Of a stretch of 64,000 nt of DNA, positions 17,664 through 26,322 are shown in pieces. The notes below the pieces were generated by a model that ran no database searches, was not told where the DNA came from, and saw nothing but the letters and a program-made list of their open reading frames with translations. Each line of letters opens with the position of its first letter. Positions within the stretch are counted from its first letter, which is position 1. Location: contig NZ_CP107006.1 in the NCBI RefSeq assembly GCF_022867795.2, positions 1,860,001 to 1,924,000 on the forward strand, read 5' to 3'. A program made the translations under genes and the position numbers. The stretch is from Chitinophaga horti. Lineage in GTDB: Bacteria > Bacteroidota > Bacteroidia > Chitinophagales > Chitinophagaceae.

Positions 17664-17807
17664 ATGAATGAATTAATCGCCTACATCCTTCATTTCGGCA
17701 AACTGACCAAAGATCAAATCGATCTGATTACTCAACGGGCCACCGAACTAACGCTCGCCAAAGACGCGTACTTTTCCGAAGCCGGCAAAATTCCCCGGCA
17801 GGTAGGT
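17664..17807 (+). pseudogene. truncated Crp/Fnr-family regulator remnant
   Basis: The 48 codons from ATG 17664 (MNELIAYILHFGKLTKDQ, ATELTLAKDAYFSEAGKIPR, QVG) match the extreme N terminus of Bacteroidota Crp/Fnr regulators. After QVG, where the cyclic-nucleotide-binding barrel should continue, the frame turns into a lysine-rich tail and runs through a terminator into antisense of the next gene, ending at 17966. The sensory barrel and helix-turn-helix are absent. Either a decayed gene or a very short derived peptide; decay seems more likely. Confidence 0.6.
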
Positions 17808-17856
17808 TCTTTAGCGAAGAAACAAATCCGCAAACGGGAGAAATTCCCTGGTAAAC

Positions 17857-17888
17857 AAAAAGAGAGTGGTTTACGCCACTCTCTTTTT
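17857..17888 (-). terminator. strong, possibly bidirectional terminator
   Basis: A 13-bp perfect stem (AAAAAGAGAGTGG / CCACTCTCTTTTT) with a 6-nt loop. A and T runs on either side allow termination in both directions; it lies 6 bp after the MORN gene stop (17895). Confidence 0.9.
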
Positions 17889-17894
17889 AAAATA

Positions 17895-18761
17895 TTATTG
17901 TTGCGGTTGGCCGCCTTTGAAGGTCACCGTTTCGCGCACGGTGGTATCGTCGTCGTACATGATTAACGTCCCATCGCCGTCTTTCAGGGTGCCGGCGTTG
18001 CGTTTGTTGCCTTTGCTGTCGTAATTGGCGACTACAGTCCACTGGTTACCATCTTTGAAGATAACCTGTATCCAAGGTTTACCATTCGGATAGTAGTAGG
18101 TGCGGAGGCCGTCGCGTTTGCCGTTCTTTACGTTAAACTGGTCCTGTAACACACCGGTTTCATAATAGATTTTCATTTCGCCTTCCTGGATGCCGTTGAT
18201 AAACGTTACTTCCTCCGACACATTACCGTTTTTATGAAAACCGCGTTCGATGTATTTGCCACGGCCGTTGAAGAACTCAAATTCATTCATAACTTTAACG
18301 CCATCGATCCAATAGTCCCTGCTAAGGCCGTGCAGACTATCATCCTTAAAAGTCTGCAGCCTGACTACCGTACCCTTGAGATTATAGTACTTCCAGGTGC
18401 CGTTCAGCTTATCGTTCTTATAAGTTTGTTCTGCAAGCAGGTACAACTTCTGGTGATCGAGCGAGTCGATCAGGTACTGCCTTGTGATGCCGTTCCTTTT
18501 ACCGCCTTTCACCTCGCTTTCGAAGTAAACCAGGGCGTTACCGCCCCCCTTTATGGCAGTGGTGTTGTTATCGTCCACATCGAAGTAGGCAATGCGGGTC
18601 TCTATGTAAGATTTAGTAGTGCCATTCTTTAAAGGGCCTGTCGGTTTAAAGGTTGTGGCATCGGCCTTTGTTACAAAGTGTTTTGGAGTGTATTTAGGTG
18701 CTCTTTGTGCGCTGGCCGTAAGTGTAAGGCCGGCAAAAACGAACAACAGTCTGAATTTCAT
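17895..18761 (-). CDS. MORN-repeat-variant (YwqK-like) secreted protein
   Basis: 288 aa from ATG 18761 with signal peptide FVFAGLTLTASAQ. The body holds repeated MORN-variant units of the pattern xGxxxGxxxxYYxNG (for example FHKNGNVSEEVTFINGIQEG, KIYYETGVLQ, GLRTYYYPNGK), the fold annotated as YwqK-type antitoxin in databases. No toxin partner is adjacent, so an antitoxin role is not supported. The start at 18761 is preferred because the probable -7 box TATATTTG (18786-18793) overlaps the upstream alternative start. Confidence 0.75.
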   Translation of the reverse strand: MKFRLLFVFAGLTLTASAQRAPKYTPKHFVTKADATTFKPTGPLKNGTTKSYIETRIAYFDVDDNNTTAIKGGGNALVYFESEVKGGKRNGITRQYLIDSLDHQKLYLLAEQTYKNDKLNGTWKYYNLKGTVVRLQTFKDDSLHGLSRDYWIDGVKVMNEFEFFNGRGKYIERGFHKNGNVSEEVTFINGIQEGEMKIYYETGVLQDQFNVKNGKRDGLRTYYYPNGKPWIQVIFKDGNQWTVVANYDSKGNKRNAGTLKDGDGTLIMYDDDTTVRETVTFKGGQPQQ

Positions 18762-18785
18762 GGCTAAGGGTAGGTTGATGTGCGG

Positions 18786-18793
18786 CAAATATA
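18786..18793 (-). promoter_or_regulatory. -7 promoter box of MORN gene
   Basis: TATATTTG on the minus strand fits TAnnTTTG exactly, 24 bp before the ATG at 18761. No clear -33 TTTG is seen at the usual distance. Confidence 0.45.
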
Positions 18794-18903
18794 GGGTAAA
18801 TTATATTTATGTGTGACCGCGCGTGCCGATGATATTGCCTACTACTTCCGTGTTTAGTGCAACCCTGGCTTCAGTAAACCTGCCATGGGATATTTATATC
18901 TTT

Positions 18904-21471
18904 ATGCTTATGCGACTGCTCCTTTCCATTTTTGTACTCCTTTGCCTTCAAACAACGGTTTACGGCCAACAACCACCCGATTCTATTGTCATCCGGCAGC
19001 TCATAAGTCAGGCCGGGAAGCTGATTTTAAAGCGGGGAGAACTGCCTGCAGACCTGAACGCCGCCCGTCCAATATTGCACCGCGCTGCGGAACTCAGCCG
19101 AAAGTCCGGCTACAAGCCAGGGCAGGCCCGATGTTCGCAGCTGGCCTACCAGTTGGCATATGAAGCCAAAGACGATGATTGGTTAGTGAAATTGCTGCCA
19201 GAACAAACGTTTCTTAAAAGGAACACGACATTAAAATATCTTTTCTACCGCGTACTCGATCGCAGGCAACTGGACAGCGCTCTGATGTTCGCGAAGATGA
19301 TGAAGGAAGACGCTATACGTAATCAGCATCCTTTTTTATCGAACGACGCCGAGTTTTACCTGGCATCGTATCACATAGAATTGGCAGAATGGGATAAAAT
19401 GGCGGAATGTTATACGAACATGATCCGCTTTCACCGGCAGCAAAAGAACCTGGCCGACGAATTGTCTTGCTGGACGGCGCTCAACTTTTACATGACAGAA
19501 AACTCACTGAAGGTTTATACGAAAGAGGAGGTGCTTAAAAATATGTTATCCCTCAGTGAGCGCCTGGGTGACAAGCGCCAGTATGCCACCACGCTGGCCG
19601 ATCTGGGGCGGAGCGACATAACATTCGGAAGGATGAATGAAGCAGAGCAGAAGTTGCTGGAGGCGGAGCGCATCTTGAGAACGAATGGGATAAAGGACCG
19701 ATTCTCCGTATACGAATGGCTTTGTCGTTTCTATATTATTAAAGCAGATGTGTACAAAGCGTTACAGGCAGCGAGGGCTGCACAGCAAAGCCGCTATGAA
19801 GCCGGTGCAGCGGGAGACCTGGAACGATTGTATTACTACGTGGCGGAAGTATATCAAACATTTGGTTTGCGTGGACGGGCGTTCCAGGAGCTGAATAATA
19901 TGTTTGGTGGCAGCGATCCACTTAACATCCGCCCGGCTAACTATAAATATGCAGTTGTGGGTGCGCAGTTGATCGACCATCGCGGGCAAACGCGGCAGGC
20001 GATCGCGTATCTTTCGCAGGGAATGAAAGATAAACTGCTGTTTACCTACGATCACCAGCTGGTAACGGCGAATATGTACATGGGCGATTTTTATCTCCGG
20101 CTGAAGGATACGCTTACTGCACTACAGCATTACAAGAAATCGGAGCAGCTGATGGACCTGAAAGTATGGGGCCGTGCCACAGGGCCGTCCGACTTGTATA
20201 TCCGCCTGGCCCGTTCGTTATATGATGCGGGCAGGTACGATTCCGCGCTGGCCTATCTCCAACGGATCGAAAAGTTACACAATGGGCAGGTAAGACTGGA
20301 GGTGCAAATCGACATGCAGCAGTTGTTCTATCGCATCGATTCGTTGCAGGGGCGATACCTCTCCGCCATGGGCCGTTCCCATAAACACCAGGCGCTGCGC
20401 GATTCTATCTACGGAATTGAAAGATGGGCCCAGCTGGAAGAGCTGCAGATGAAGTATGAAACAGCGCAAAAAGACCAGCAGTTACAGCAACGCGCGCAGC
20501 AGGTAGCCTTGCTTACCCAACAGAATTTTATGCGGGAAGAGTTGCTGGAGCAAAGAGACGTGGCAGCCCGGCAGCGCGATCTGCTCAACAAACGGAACAA
20601 TCAGCAAGCCCAGCTCGAAGCCCGCCAGCGGGGTGACTCGCTTAAAAATAAGGAGGAACGTATACGGGCGTTAAACAAAGAAGCCAGTCTGCAACATACG
20701 GTACTCGAACAAACCCGCAACGCCCGTAATGCGCTTATCCTGGGCGCAGTACTGCTATTGCTATTGCTTTCCCTTGGATACAACCGTTTTTTGCTAAAAC
20801 AACGTAACAACCGTGAGCTGCAGTTACAGCGGGATGTGATCACAGGTAATAATGTGGCACTTAGTAAACTGGTGAACGAAAAAGAATGGCTGCTCAAAGA
20901 AGTGCATCATCGCGTGAAAAATAATCTACAGGTGGTGATGAGTTTACTGAATATACAGTCGTTCTACCTGCAGGACGATCGCGCCATCGCCGCTATCCGC
21001 GATAGCCAGCGCCGCCTGAACGCCATATCCCTCATCCACAAAAAGCTGTATCAATCCGATAACATGGCCCTGGTAGACATGCCGCTATATGTTAACGAGC
21101 TGGTCGAATGCCTGCGCGAGTCGGTGGATATGCCGGAAAATATCAGGATCGACCTGGCGGTGGATCCCATCATGATGGACGTGAAACGCGCCCTGCCGGT
21201 GGGGCTTATCCTCAATGAGTCGATTACGAACGCTTTTAAGTACGCATTCCCGGATAACCATGAAGGCACGATTGACGTGTCGTTGAAGCAGGAGGGAAGC
21301 ACGTTACTGCTGACGATAGCCGATAACGGCATCGGGTTTCAGCCAGGAAACGGCGGTAATTCACTCGGCATGAGCCTGATGGACGGACTCGCCCGCGACC
21401 TCGAAGGGGAGTTGATGGTGGACGGAAGTAAGGGTGCCAAGATCAGCGTGGTGTTTCCGGTGGTGCAATAG
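18904..21471 (+). CDS. TPR-containing sensor histidine kinase (HisKA_2)
   Basis: 855-aa membrane sensor kinase from ATG 18904 (MLMRLLLSIFVLL; ATG 18910 is also possible). Signal peptide, then about 580 residues of helical TPR-like repeats outside the membrane, a coiled coil, one transmembrane helix near 609-628 (LILGAVLLLLLLSLGY), the HisKA_2 box KEVHHRVKNNLQVV with His668/669, and a HATPase domain (LNESITNAFKYAF, ADNGIGF, GNSLGMSLMDGL). No response regulator is adjacent, so it is an orphan kinase. The long TPR sensor is a common Bacteroidota arrangement. Confidence 0.9.
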   Translation: MLMRLLLSIFVLLCLQTTVYGQQPPDSIVIRQLISQAGKLILKRGELPADLNAARPILHRAAELSRKSGYKPGQARCSQLAYQLAYEAKDDDWLVKLLPEQTFLKRNTTLKYLFYRVLDRRQLDSALMFAKMMKEDAIRNQHPFLSNDAEFYLASYHIELAEWDKMAECYTNMIRFHRQQKNLADELSCWTALNFYMTENSLKVYTKEEVLKNMLSLSERLGDKRQYATTLADLGRSDITFGRMNEAEQKLLEAERILRTNGIKDRFSVYEWLCRFYIIKADVYKALQAARAAQQSRYEAGAAGDLERLYYYVAEVYQTFGLRGRAFQELNNMFGGSDPLNIRPANYKYAVVGAQLIDHRGQTRQAIAYLSQGMKDKLLFTYDHQLVTANMYMGDFYLRLKDTLTALQHYKKSEQLMDLKVWGRATGPSDLYIRLARSLYDAGRYDSALAYLQRIEKLHNGQVRLEVQIDMQQLFYRIDSLQGRYLSAMGRSHKHQALRDSIYGIERWAQLEELQMKYETAQKDQQLQQRAQQVALLTQQNFMREELLEQRDVAARQRDLLNKRNNQQAQLEARQRGDSLKNKEERIRALNKEASLQHTVLEQTRNARNALILGAVLLLLLLSLGYNRFLLKQRNNRELQLQRDVITGNNVALSKLVNEKEWLLKEVHHRVKNNLQVVMSLLNIQSFYLQDDRAIAAIRDSQRRLNAISLIHKKLYQSDNMALVDMPLYVNELVECLRESVDMPENIRIDLAVDPIMMDVKRALPVGLILNESITNAFKYAFPDNHEGTIDVSLKQEGSTLLLTIADNGIGFQPGNGGNSLGMSLMDGLARDLEGELMVDGSKGAKISVVFPVVQ

Positions 21472-21478
21472 TGCGCGA

Positions 21479-22207
21479 TCAGGTAATACGTTTGCTGGTG
21501 AGCGACTTCACCCAGCGTTTCTGTTCACAACGTTTGCAAGTATGTTTGCCGGCAGTAAGGCGTTCTGTTCCGCCGCAATAGCAGCAGGAGTACTCTCCAT
21601 CCCTGGGCACTTCGGCGCATTCCTCGTAATGAGTAGGTGGCAGTACCGGCAAACCTGGCAACACCTCTTCATCCGGGAAGAAAAAGAAACTCACCGTACC
21701 ATTGGTTTCCAGGATGCCGAGGCGTACCTGTCCCATATGTTCAATGCCTTTACCCCGCATCTCTGCGAAAAATTCATCTTTGGCGAAGGTAGATTTGCCT
21801 TTGTTATTCAGTACAATTTCCCCGTTTTCGATGATCACTACCGGGTCGCCTTCCAACACACTTTCAAACTTTTCGTACTTGGCGGCCAGCCAGGTAAGCA
21901 GCCGGTAAAAACCAAGGATCACCGCAAACACGACCAGGGAAGGCACGATGGCGTCGTCTTTATGGAACATCGGGTCGCCGGCGGCAGAACCGAGGGCAAT
22001 GATGATGGCCACTTCGAAGATCGAGAGCTGCCGAACGCCTTTTTTGCCCGAAGCGCGGAGTAACAGCAACACAAAGGCGAACATAACGAGTGTGCGAATG
22101 AGGATTTCAACCGCCGCCTGTCCGTCAAAATCCTTTAGAAATATTTCTTGCCATTCCATGGAGGGGAGAGGTTTACAGATGGGTTGGCAAATTTTATTCC
22201 AGAACAT
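21479..22207 (-). CDS. DUF421 (YetF-like) membrane protein with zinc-ribbon-like tail
   Basis: 242 aa. Transmembrane segments LVMFAFVLLLLRA, VAIIIALGSAAGD and LVVFAVILGFYRLL are followed by the DUF421 soluble part (VVIIENGEIVLNN, FAKDEFFAEMR). The last 35 residues hold CCYCGG and CKRC, two CxxC knuckles spaced like a zinc ribbon, beyond the usual DUF421 end. ATG 22207 is given; Met17 (ATG 22159) is an alternative start. Monocistronic and convergent with the kinase gene, 7 bp apart. Function of the family is not established. Confidence 0.82.
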   Translation of the reverse strand: MFWNKICQPICKPLPSMEWQEIFLKDFDGQAAVEILIRTLVMFAFVLLLLRASGKKGVRQLSIFEVAIIIALGSAAGDPMFHKDDAIVPSLVVFAVILGFYRLLTWLAAKYEKFESVLEGDPVVIIENGEIVLNNKGKSTFAKDEFFAEMRGKGIEHMGQVRLGILETNGTVSFFFFPDEEVLPGLPVLPPTHYEECAEVPRDGEYSCCYCGGTERLTAGKHTCKRCEQKRWVKSLTSKRIT

Positions 22208-22306
22208 GCTTTGCGGTGACCTGTAATACGCAAAATCAGGTATTCGGGTAAATAGAGAAAATCATAATTTTAATTATTCTATCACCTATAACTATTAGTG
22301 TATTAT

Positions 22307-23914
22307 ATGAGAATGCACCTGTTGGCCTTTTTTGTAATATGCAGCCACGCCCTTTCAGCTCAAACTACCCAACCCGCTTATGATTCTGCCCGCGCCATAC
22401 TTGATCGCGGTGAACTGGAAAAGGCAATTCCTTACTTTGAGACGGTCATGACTAATGGCGACGAGGCCCTGAAAAGGAAAACGATCAATTATCTTACGGA
22501 AACCTGGGTGGGTGGCAAACATGCTATCTCCCTGTCTAAGTCGGTCAAGAGTTATGGCAAATTGCTGTCGGATTATATGAGCGCAACTTTCGCCGGAAAA
22601 GAAAGCACGATGAATGCTGCCGATCACTATACAGCAGGCATGATCTTCTGGTCGTTCGCCTATGCTGGCTCAAAGGGCGCTACGACTAAGGCAGTCACCC
22701 AGTTAAATATGGCCGCGCAGAAAGGCTATTCCGGGGCGGTTATCCACCTCGCAGCGGCGGTCAGACAGTTGAAGAACCAGGATCCGAGTATTCAATGGGG
22801 CGATATCATCAACCTATATACGCAGGCCGCGGCCATACAAAAATCTCCTCAGCCCCTGATAGATCTAGCCAATTCGAAAGTGGCTGATCTGGTTTGGGGA
22901 AGTTTCGATAAAAAGCAAACAGCTGCCCAGCGTGATACTATCAAAGACGTTTTTTTCATGAGCCTCTATAACATCACGCAGGTGATACCCGATTCGTTTC
23001 ACGTCGCTGTCGCTTGGTTTTGGGAGCGGAGTATGGGAACTGCCATCCAGGATACGATGGTCAGTAACCTTATGAAAGATTATTTCGCGCGTGCCCCCTT
23101 GCCGCAAGGCTCACCGGCACGGAAAGGGCAGGCATGGCATCACCTGTATGAATACTTTTATGATCCCACGCCGAAGAATATGACCGTACGGACGGAGATC
23201 ATGAATAAACTAAAGGAGTTTTACAATAATGAGCAGGAGTTACTAGGCGTGATCAGCGAATTTGTAGTGACCGCCAAAACGAATGATATTGGTTACGGCA
23301 TGAGTTACGATTCCAAATGGCTCACCTTCTTTACGCCCGCGCTGGTCGACCAGCCGGAGCGACTTTTTACCGCAGCTGCGATGACGGACCAGGATTTTCT
23401 CCCTTTCCTGGAAAAGAACCAGCCTGCCAGCCGCTTTTCGAAGCCGATAGCCGACGGTTACAGGAAACGATTCGACAGGTTGTTTGAAATTGCAGGCGGT
23501 AAAAATATCGATGCAAAGTACCAGTTCGCGCTGGCAGAAGTTGGCAGCGCCGCGAACATGCGCCTCATCGAAAAACTGGCAGCCTACCCGGAAATCTGCA
23601 AAAGCAGTGCGATCAAACAGGCTTATGCAGACCTTGCGGTGCTGAAAAACCTGGCGTCTTACGGCAGCACAGGCGCAAACATCCCCATCGATTTCACCGA
23701 ACTGCCGAAAGTATATGAGAACTGGTCTGCAGCCGACAAAAAAAGCTATAACAGACAATACGTCAATTTACTTTTAAAGTACATCCAGGAAGTGATTAGC
23801 TCTGGCAGGAATGTGAACTCGCTGGCCAGCGCCACTGGCAAGGTTACACTCGATTTTAATGATTACGATAAAGCGCAGAAGGCGATCACCCAGATATCGG
23901 CTGCATTGAAGTAG
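22307..23914 (+). CDS. secreted helical-repeat protein of unknown function
   Basis: 535 aa from ATG 22307 (a GTG at 22298 is in frame). Signal peptide LAFFVICSHALSAQ, then tetratricopeptide/Sel1-like helical repeats (AIPYFETVMTNGDEALKRK, LNMAAQKGYSGAVIHLAAA). No catalytic motif seen. Probably periplasmic or secreted. It stands alone, so context gives no role. Confidence 0.65.
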   Translation: MRMHLLAFFVICSHALSAQTTQPAYDSARAILDRGELEKAIPYFETVMTNGDEALKRKTINYLTETWVGGKHAISLSKSVKSYGKLLSDYMSATFAGKESTMNAADHYTAGMIFWSFAYAGSKGATTKAVTQLNMAAQKGYSGAVIHLAAAVRQLKNQDPSIQWGDIINLYTQAAAIQKSPQPLIDLANSKVADLVWGSFDKKQTAAQRDTIKDVFFMSLYNITQVIPDSFHVAVAWFWERSMGTAIQDTMVSNLMKDYFARAPLPQGSPARKGQAWHHLYEYFYDPTPKNMTVRTEIMNKLKEFYNNEQELLGVISEFVVTAKTNDIGYGMSYDSKWLTFFTPALVDQPERLFTAAAMTDQDFLPFLEKNQPASRFSKPIADGYRKRFDRLFEIAGGKNIDAKYQFALAEVGSAANMRLIEKLAAYPEICKSSAIKQAYADLAVLKNLASYGSTGANIPIDFTELPKVYENWSAADKKSYNRQYVNLLLKYIQEVISSGRNVNSLASATGKVTLDFNDYDKAQKAITQISAALK

Positions 23915-23916
23915 TT

Positions 23917-24078
23917 TTAATGCTTGTTTTGTCCGGGTGCGTAGGGCCTGGCCGATTTGGAACCGGTAGCCTTTTTCATTTGTCCGGGAGGTACTTTGCC
24001 GCTTCTGCCCGCGGTGCCGGGTGTGTAACAGGACGACAACAGTCCGAGGATCGTTAATGCAAGCAACATTTTTTTCAT
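23917..24078 (-). CDS. small lipoprotein with PPGQxKK motif
   Basis: 53-aa lipoprotein from ATG 24078: signal LALTILGLLSSC with lipobox LSSC, mature part of about 34 residues with VPPGQMKKATGSKSA and YAPGQ. I believe short lipoproteins with this motif recur in Bacteroidota; their role is unknown to me. Very basic mature chain. Convergent with the preceding gene (2 bp apart). A good promoter lies about 25 bp upstream. Confidence 0.7.
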   Translation of the reverse strand: MKKMLLALTILGLLSSCYTPGTAGRSGKVPPGQMKKATGSKSARPYAPGQNKH

Positions 24079-24102
24079 AAGATTGGTTTTGGTATTGATT
24101 AC

Positions 24103-24136
24103 CAAATGTATGCCATTAGTTGATAAGTTGACACAA
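24103..24136 (-). promoter_or_regulatory. promoter of small lipoprotein gene
   Basis: On the minus strand TTG (24134-24136), a 23-nt spacer and TACATTTG (24103-24110) match the Bacteroidota -33/-7 pattern at its long spacing limit. It gives a leader of about 18-20 nt before ATG 24078. Confidence 0.45.
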
Positions 24137-24165
24137 GGGCCAGGGCGTTGCAAGCGTCCTGGCCC
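24137..24165. repeat. GC-rich inverted repeat between divergent lipoprotein genes
   Basis: Arms GGGCCAGGGCG and CGTCCTGGCCC pair over 11 bp with one G-T position and a 7-nt loop. There is no T run on either side, so it is not a standard terminator. It lies between two divergent start codons (24078 and 24265) and could be an operator or a leader structure. Confidence 0.4.
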
Positions 24166-24264
24166 GCGATTTGGTAGCAAAAGCCAAACATTTTCTATCT
24201 GTTCCTTAAAAAAACGTAAACCCTGCGCTGCTAAAAATCAACGCGCATCCATCTACATTCATCT

Positions 24265-25134
24265 ATGAAAACAACTTATCTGCAGTTTTGCAAACTGGGC
24301 CTGGCAGCCCTCACAGGACTTGTAACCGTATCAGCCTGTAAAAAAGACAAAAACGATCAGCCAGCAGCACCGAACTACCTGCTGACGGCTATTCACCAGG
24401 ATGGCGAACCGATCGACAGTTTCACCTACAATAGTAATCAGCAACTGGACCGGTTGTATAGTTATTACACCACCGCCGGTTACGAGGAATATCGTCAATT
24501 CGAGTATGACGCCAACGGTCGTTGTGTACGTGTAAAGCATATAGACGCCCGGGATGGGGATCTGTTGGGGAAAGACACACTCGTTTATAATAATCGTGAC
24601 TTTACCGTTTATACGGAGGATGACGATGAACCGTTCGAAATTGAAAACGGTCTATCCTTTAAAGTCGGCAATGATGGTATTACCTTAGTCGGTTCGAAAG
24701 ATACCATTACAATGTCCACCGGCAGGAGGCGTGTAGACTACATAGAAATTATTTACAGCGGCGGTAATCTATCCAGCTTTAAAGCGGTAGAATACTCTTT
24801 TTCTCCTACCACTAATAGTGTGAACAGTAATACCGCCACCTATAGCTTTACCTACGACAACCGGCGTAGTGGTTTGCAATGGATCGCTAAACATAATCCG
24901 TATGCAAGCCACCTGTTAAACACCGCTGTTGTTGATTCACCGATTTTCCCAGGTGGCAGGAACAATATAGCAGGTATTAAATACATATGGGGGACGGAAA
25001 CCTTTACAGATGTAGAAGAATACACCGTAACGAATACCTATGATGCTGCATCGGGATATGTGGCAACCCAGGCAATCTCGGCGGGTGGATCAGAGCAGGT
25101 CGTAATAGGATTTCGCTACCAGAAGGCAGAGTAG
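24265..25134 (+). CDS. hypothetical lipoprotein, YD-repeat-like
   Basis: 289-aa lipoprotein with signal TGLVTVSAC (lipobox VSAC) and a charged start KKDKNDQPAAP. The mature part contains beta-hairpin units of the YD/DUF4595-like type (FTYNSNQQLDRLY, FEYDANGRCVRVKH, YSFTYDNR). Surface or periplasmic location expected; function unknown. Confidence 0.65.
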   Translation: MKTTYLQFCKLGLAALTGLVTVSACKKDKNDQPAAPNYLLTAIHQDGEPIDSFTYNSNQQLDRLYSYYTTAGYEEYRQFEYDANGRCVRVKHIDARDGDLLGKDTLVYNNRDFTVYTEDDDEPFEIENGLSFKVGNDGITLVGSKDTITMSTGRRRVDYIEIIYSGGNLSSFKAVEYSFSPTTNSVNSNTATYSFTYDNRRSGLQWIAKHNPYASHLLNTAVVDSPIFPGGRNNIAGIKYIWGTETFTDVEEYTVTNTYDAASGYVATQAISAGGSEQVVIGFRYQKAE

Positions 25135-25220
25135 TGTCGCATTCACCCCTGCGGATTGTCGTACCGACACGCCACCAGTTCGAGGTATAGCAGCGATCTT
25201 TGTGTTATAAAACACACGAT

Positions 25221-26126
25221 ATGAACAAGCTTTTAATCATCGCTTTACTGGCCATATTCGCTGCCTGTCAGCCAGCATCAAAAAAACATGAACTGTCTAT
25301 GAAAGATAGCACACAACTTAAGCCCGTTCAATCAGGTTATGCGGATGTGAATGGCCTGAAAATGTACTACGAAGTATATGGTAGCGGCAAACCGCTGGTG
25401 ATGATTCACGGCTCGTACATGAACATCCCGCTGAACTGGGCGCATATGATCCCTTCGCTGGCAAAAGACCGCCAGGTGATCGTGGCCGAAATGCAGGGGC
25501 ACGGCCGTACGAAAGATATCGAACGCGAATTGAGCTACGAAGGCATGGCCGATGATGTATCCGGGTTACTTAAACATCTGAAAGTAGACAGTGCCGACAT
25601 ACTGGGTTACAGCATGGGCGGAGGCATTGCCTTCCAGGTTGCGGTTCGCCATCCGCAGCAGGTGCGCAGGCTGGTCATTTTATCCGGCACCTATGCGCAT
25701 GATGGCTGGTGGCCTGAAGTGGAGGCGGTGTTTGCCACCTTTACGGGAGATATGTTTAAAGGCACACCCATTCAGCAGCAATATGACAGCATGGGTAATG
25801 ATCCCGCACGCTTCGATGCCTACATAAAGAAAGTCATCAGGGTCGACACGAAGCCTTATGACTGGAGCAATGAAGTAAAGAACATCAAAGCCCCAATACT
25901 CATGGCCATCGGCGATGCCGACGGTGTACGATATGAACACGCCCTGGAGCTGTTCCGCGCTAAAGGCGGGGGGAAGATGGGGGATATGGGAGGCCGGCCT
26001 AAGTCGCGCCTGGCGATCCTACCCGGAACAACGCATGTCGGTATGATGCAGCAAACGGATGTGGTAGTACCGATGGTCGCTAACTTCCTGGATGCCGACC
26101 TGGACGCGCCGCCGCCAACGTTTTAA
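25221..26126 (+). CDS. alpha/beta hydrolase lipoprotein
   Basis: 301 aa from ATG 25221 (MNKLLIIALLAIFAAC, lipobox FAAC), so anchored in the envelope. Classical alpha/beta hydrolase fold: oxyanion region MIHGSYMN, nucleophile elbow GYSMGGG with catalytic Ser, acid region IGDADGVR, and TTHVGMM with the catalytic His near the C terminus. Likely an esterase or related hydrolase; substrate unknown. It ends at a strong terminator that separates it from the defence island. Confidence 0.88.
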   Translation: MNKLLIIALLAIFAACQPASKKHELSMKDSTQLKPVQSGYADVNGLKMYYEVYGSGKPLVMIHGSYMNIPLNWAHMIPSLAKDRQVIVAEMQGHGRTKDIERELSYEGMADDVSGLLKHLKVDSADILGYSMGGGIAFQVAVRHPQQVRRLVILSGTYAHDGWWPEVEAVFATFTGDMFKGTPIQQQYDSMGNDPARFDAYIKKVIRVDTKPYDWSNEVKNIKAPILMAIGDADGVRYEHALELFRAKGGGKMGDMGGRPKSRLAILPGTTHVGMMQQTDVVVPMVANFLDADLDAPPPTF

Positions 26127-26133
26127 GATACCG

Positions 26134-26158
26134 GCCCGCTCGATGGAGCGGGCTTTTT
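26134..26158 (+). terminator. terminator after alpha/beta hydrolase gene
   Basis: 8-bp stem GCCCGCTC / GAGCGGGC with loop GATG and five T. It marks the left side of the defence island. Confidence 0.92.
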
Positions 26159-26192
26159 GGGGGACAGTCACGGAGTGCCCATAGATGTGTTA

Positions 26193-26224
26193 TTGTTTGT
26201 AAATTGCTGATTTTGGTATTTTTG
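26193..26224 (+). promoter_or_regulatory. promoter of the Vsr-MTase-MORC-Z1-AIPR operon
   Basis: TTG (26193-26195; an alternative TTTG is at 26196-26199) stands 21 nt before TATTTTTG (26217-26224), a perfect TAnnTTTG -7 box. Transcription would start near 26230, leaving a leader of about 90 nt before the vsr ATG. No other equally good promoter precedes the downstream five genes, although TATATTTT at 26793-26800 before the methyltransferase is a weak candidate. Confidence 0.6.
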
Positions 26225-26241
26225 TTGTATATACACCGGCG

Positions 26242-26280
26242 TATCATTACTTGTCGGCCTAACTCGAGTCAAGTATGATA
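26242..26280. repeat. inverted repeat in leader of the defence operon
   Basis: TATCATTACTTG (26242-26253) and CAAGTATGATA (26270-26280) are inverted repeats differing by one bulged base, with a 16-nt loop containing CTCGAG. It lies just after the predicted transcription start and 42 bp before the vsr start codon, so it could be an operator or an mRNA leader hairpin. Confidence 0.5.
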
Positions 26281-26322
26281 AATCCGCGAGATGCCGAGTT
26301 TTTTTGTAGTAAACTTTGATAA

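Noticed and set aside
17895..18761. YwqK-type antitoxin interpretation of the MORN-variant protein
   Set aside because: It carries a signal peptide and has no adjacent toxin candidate.
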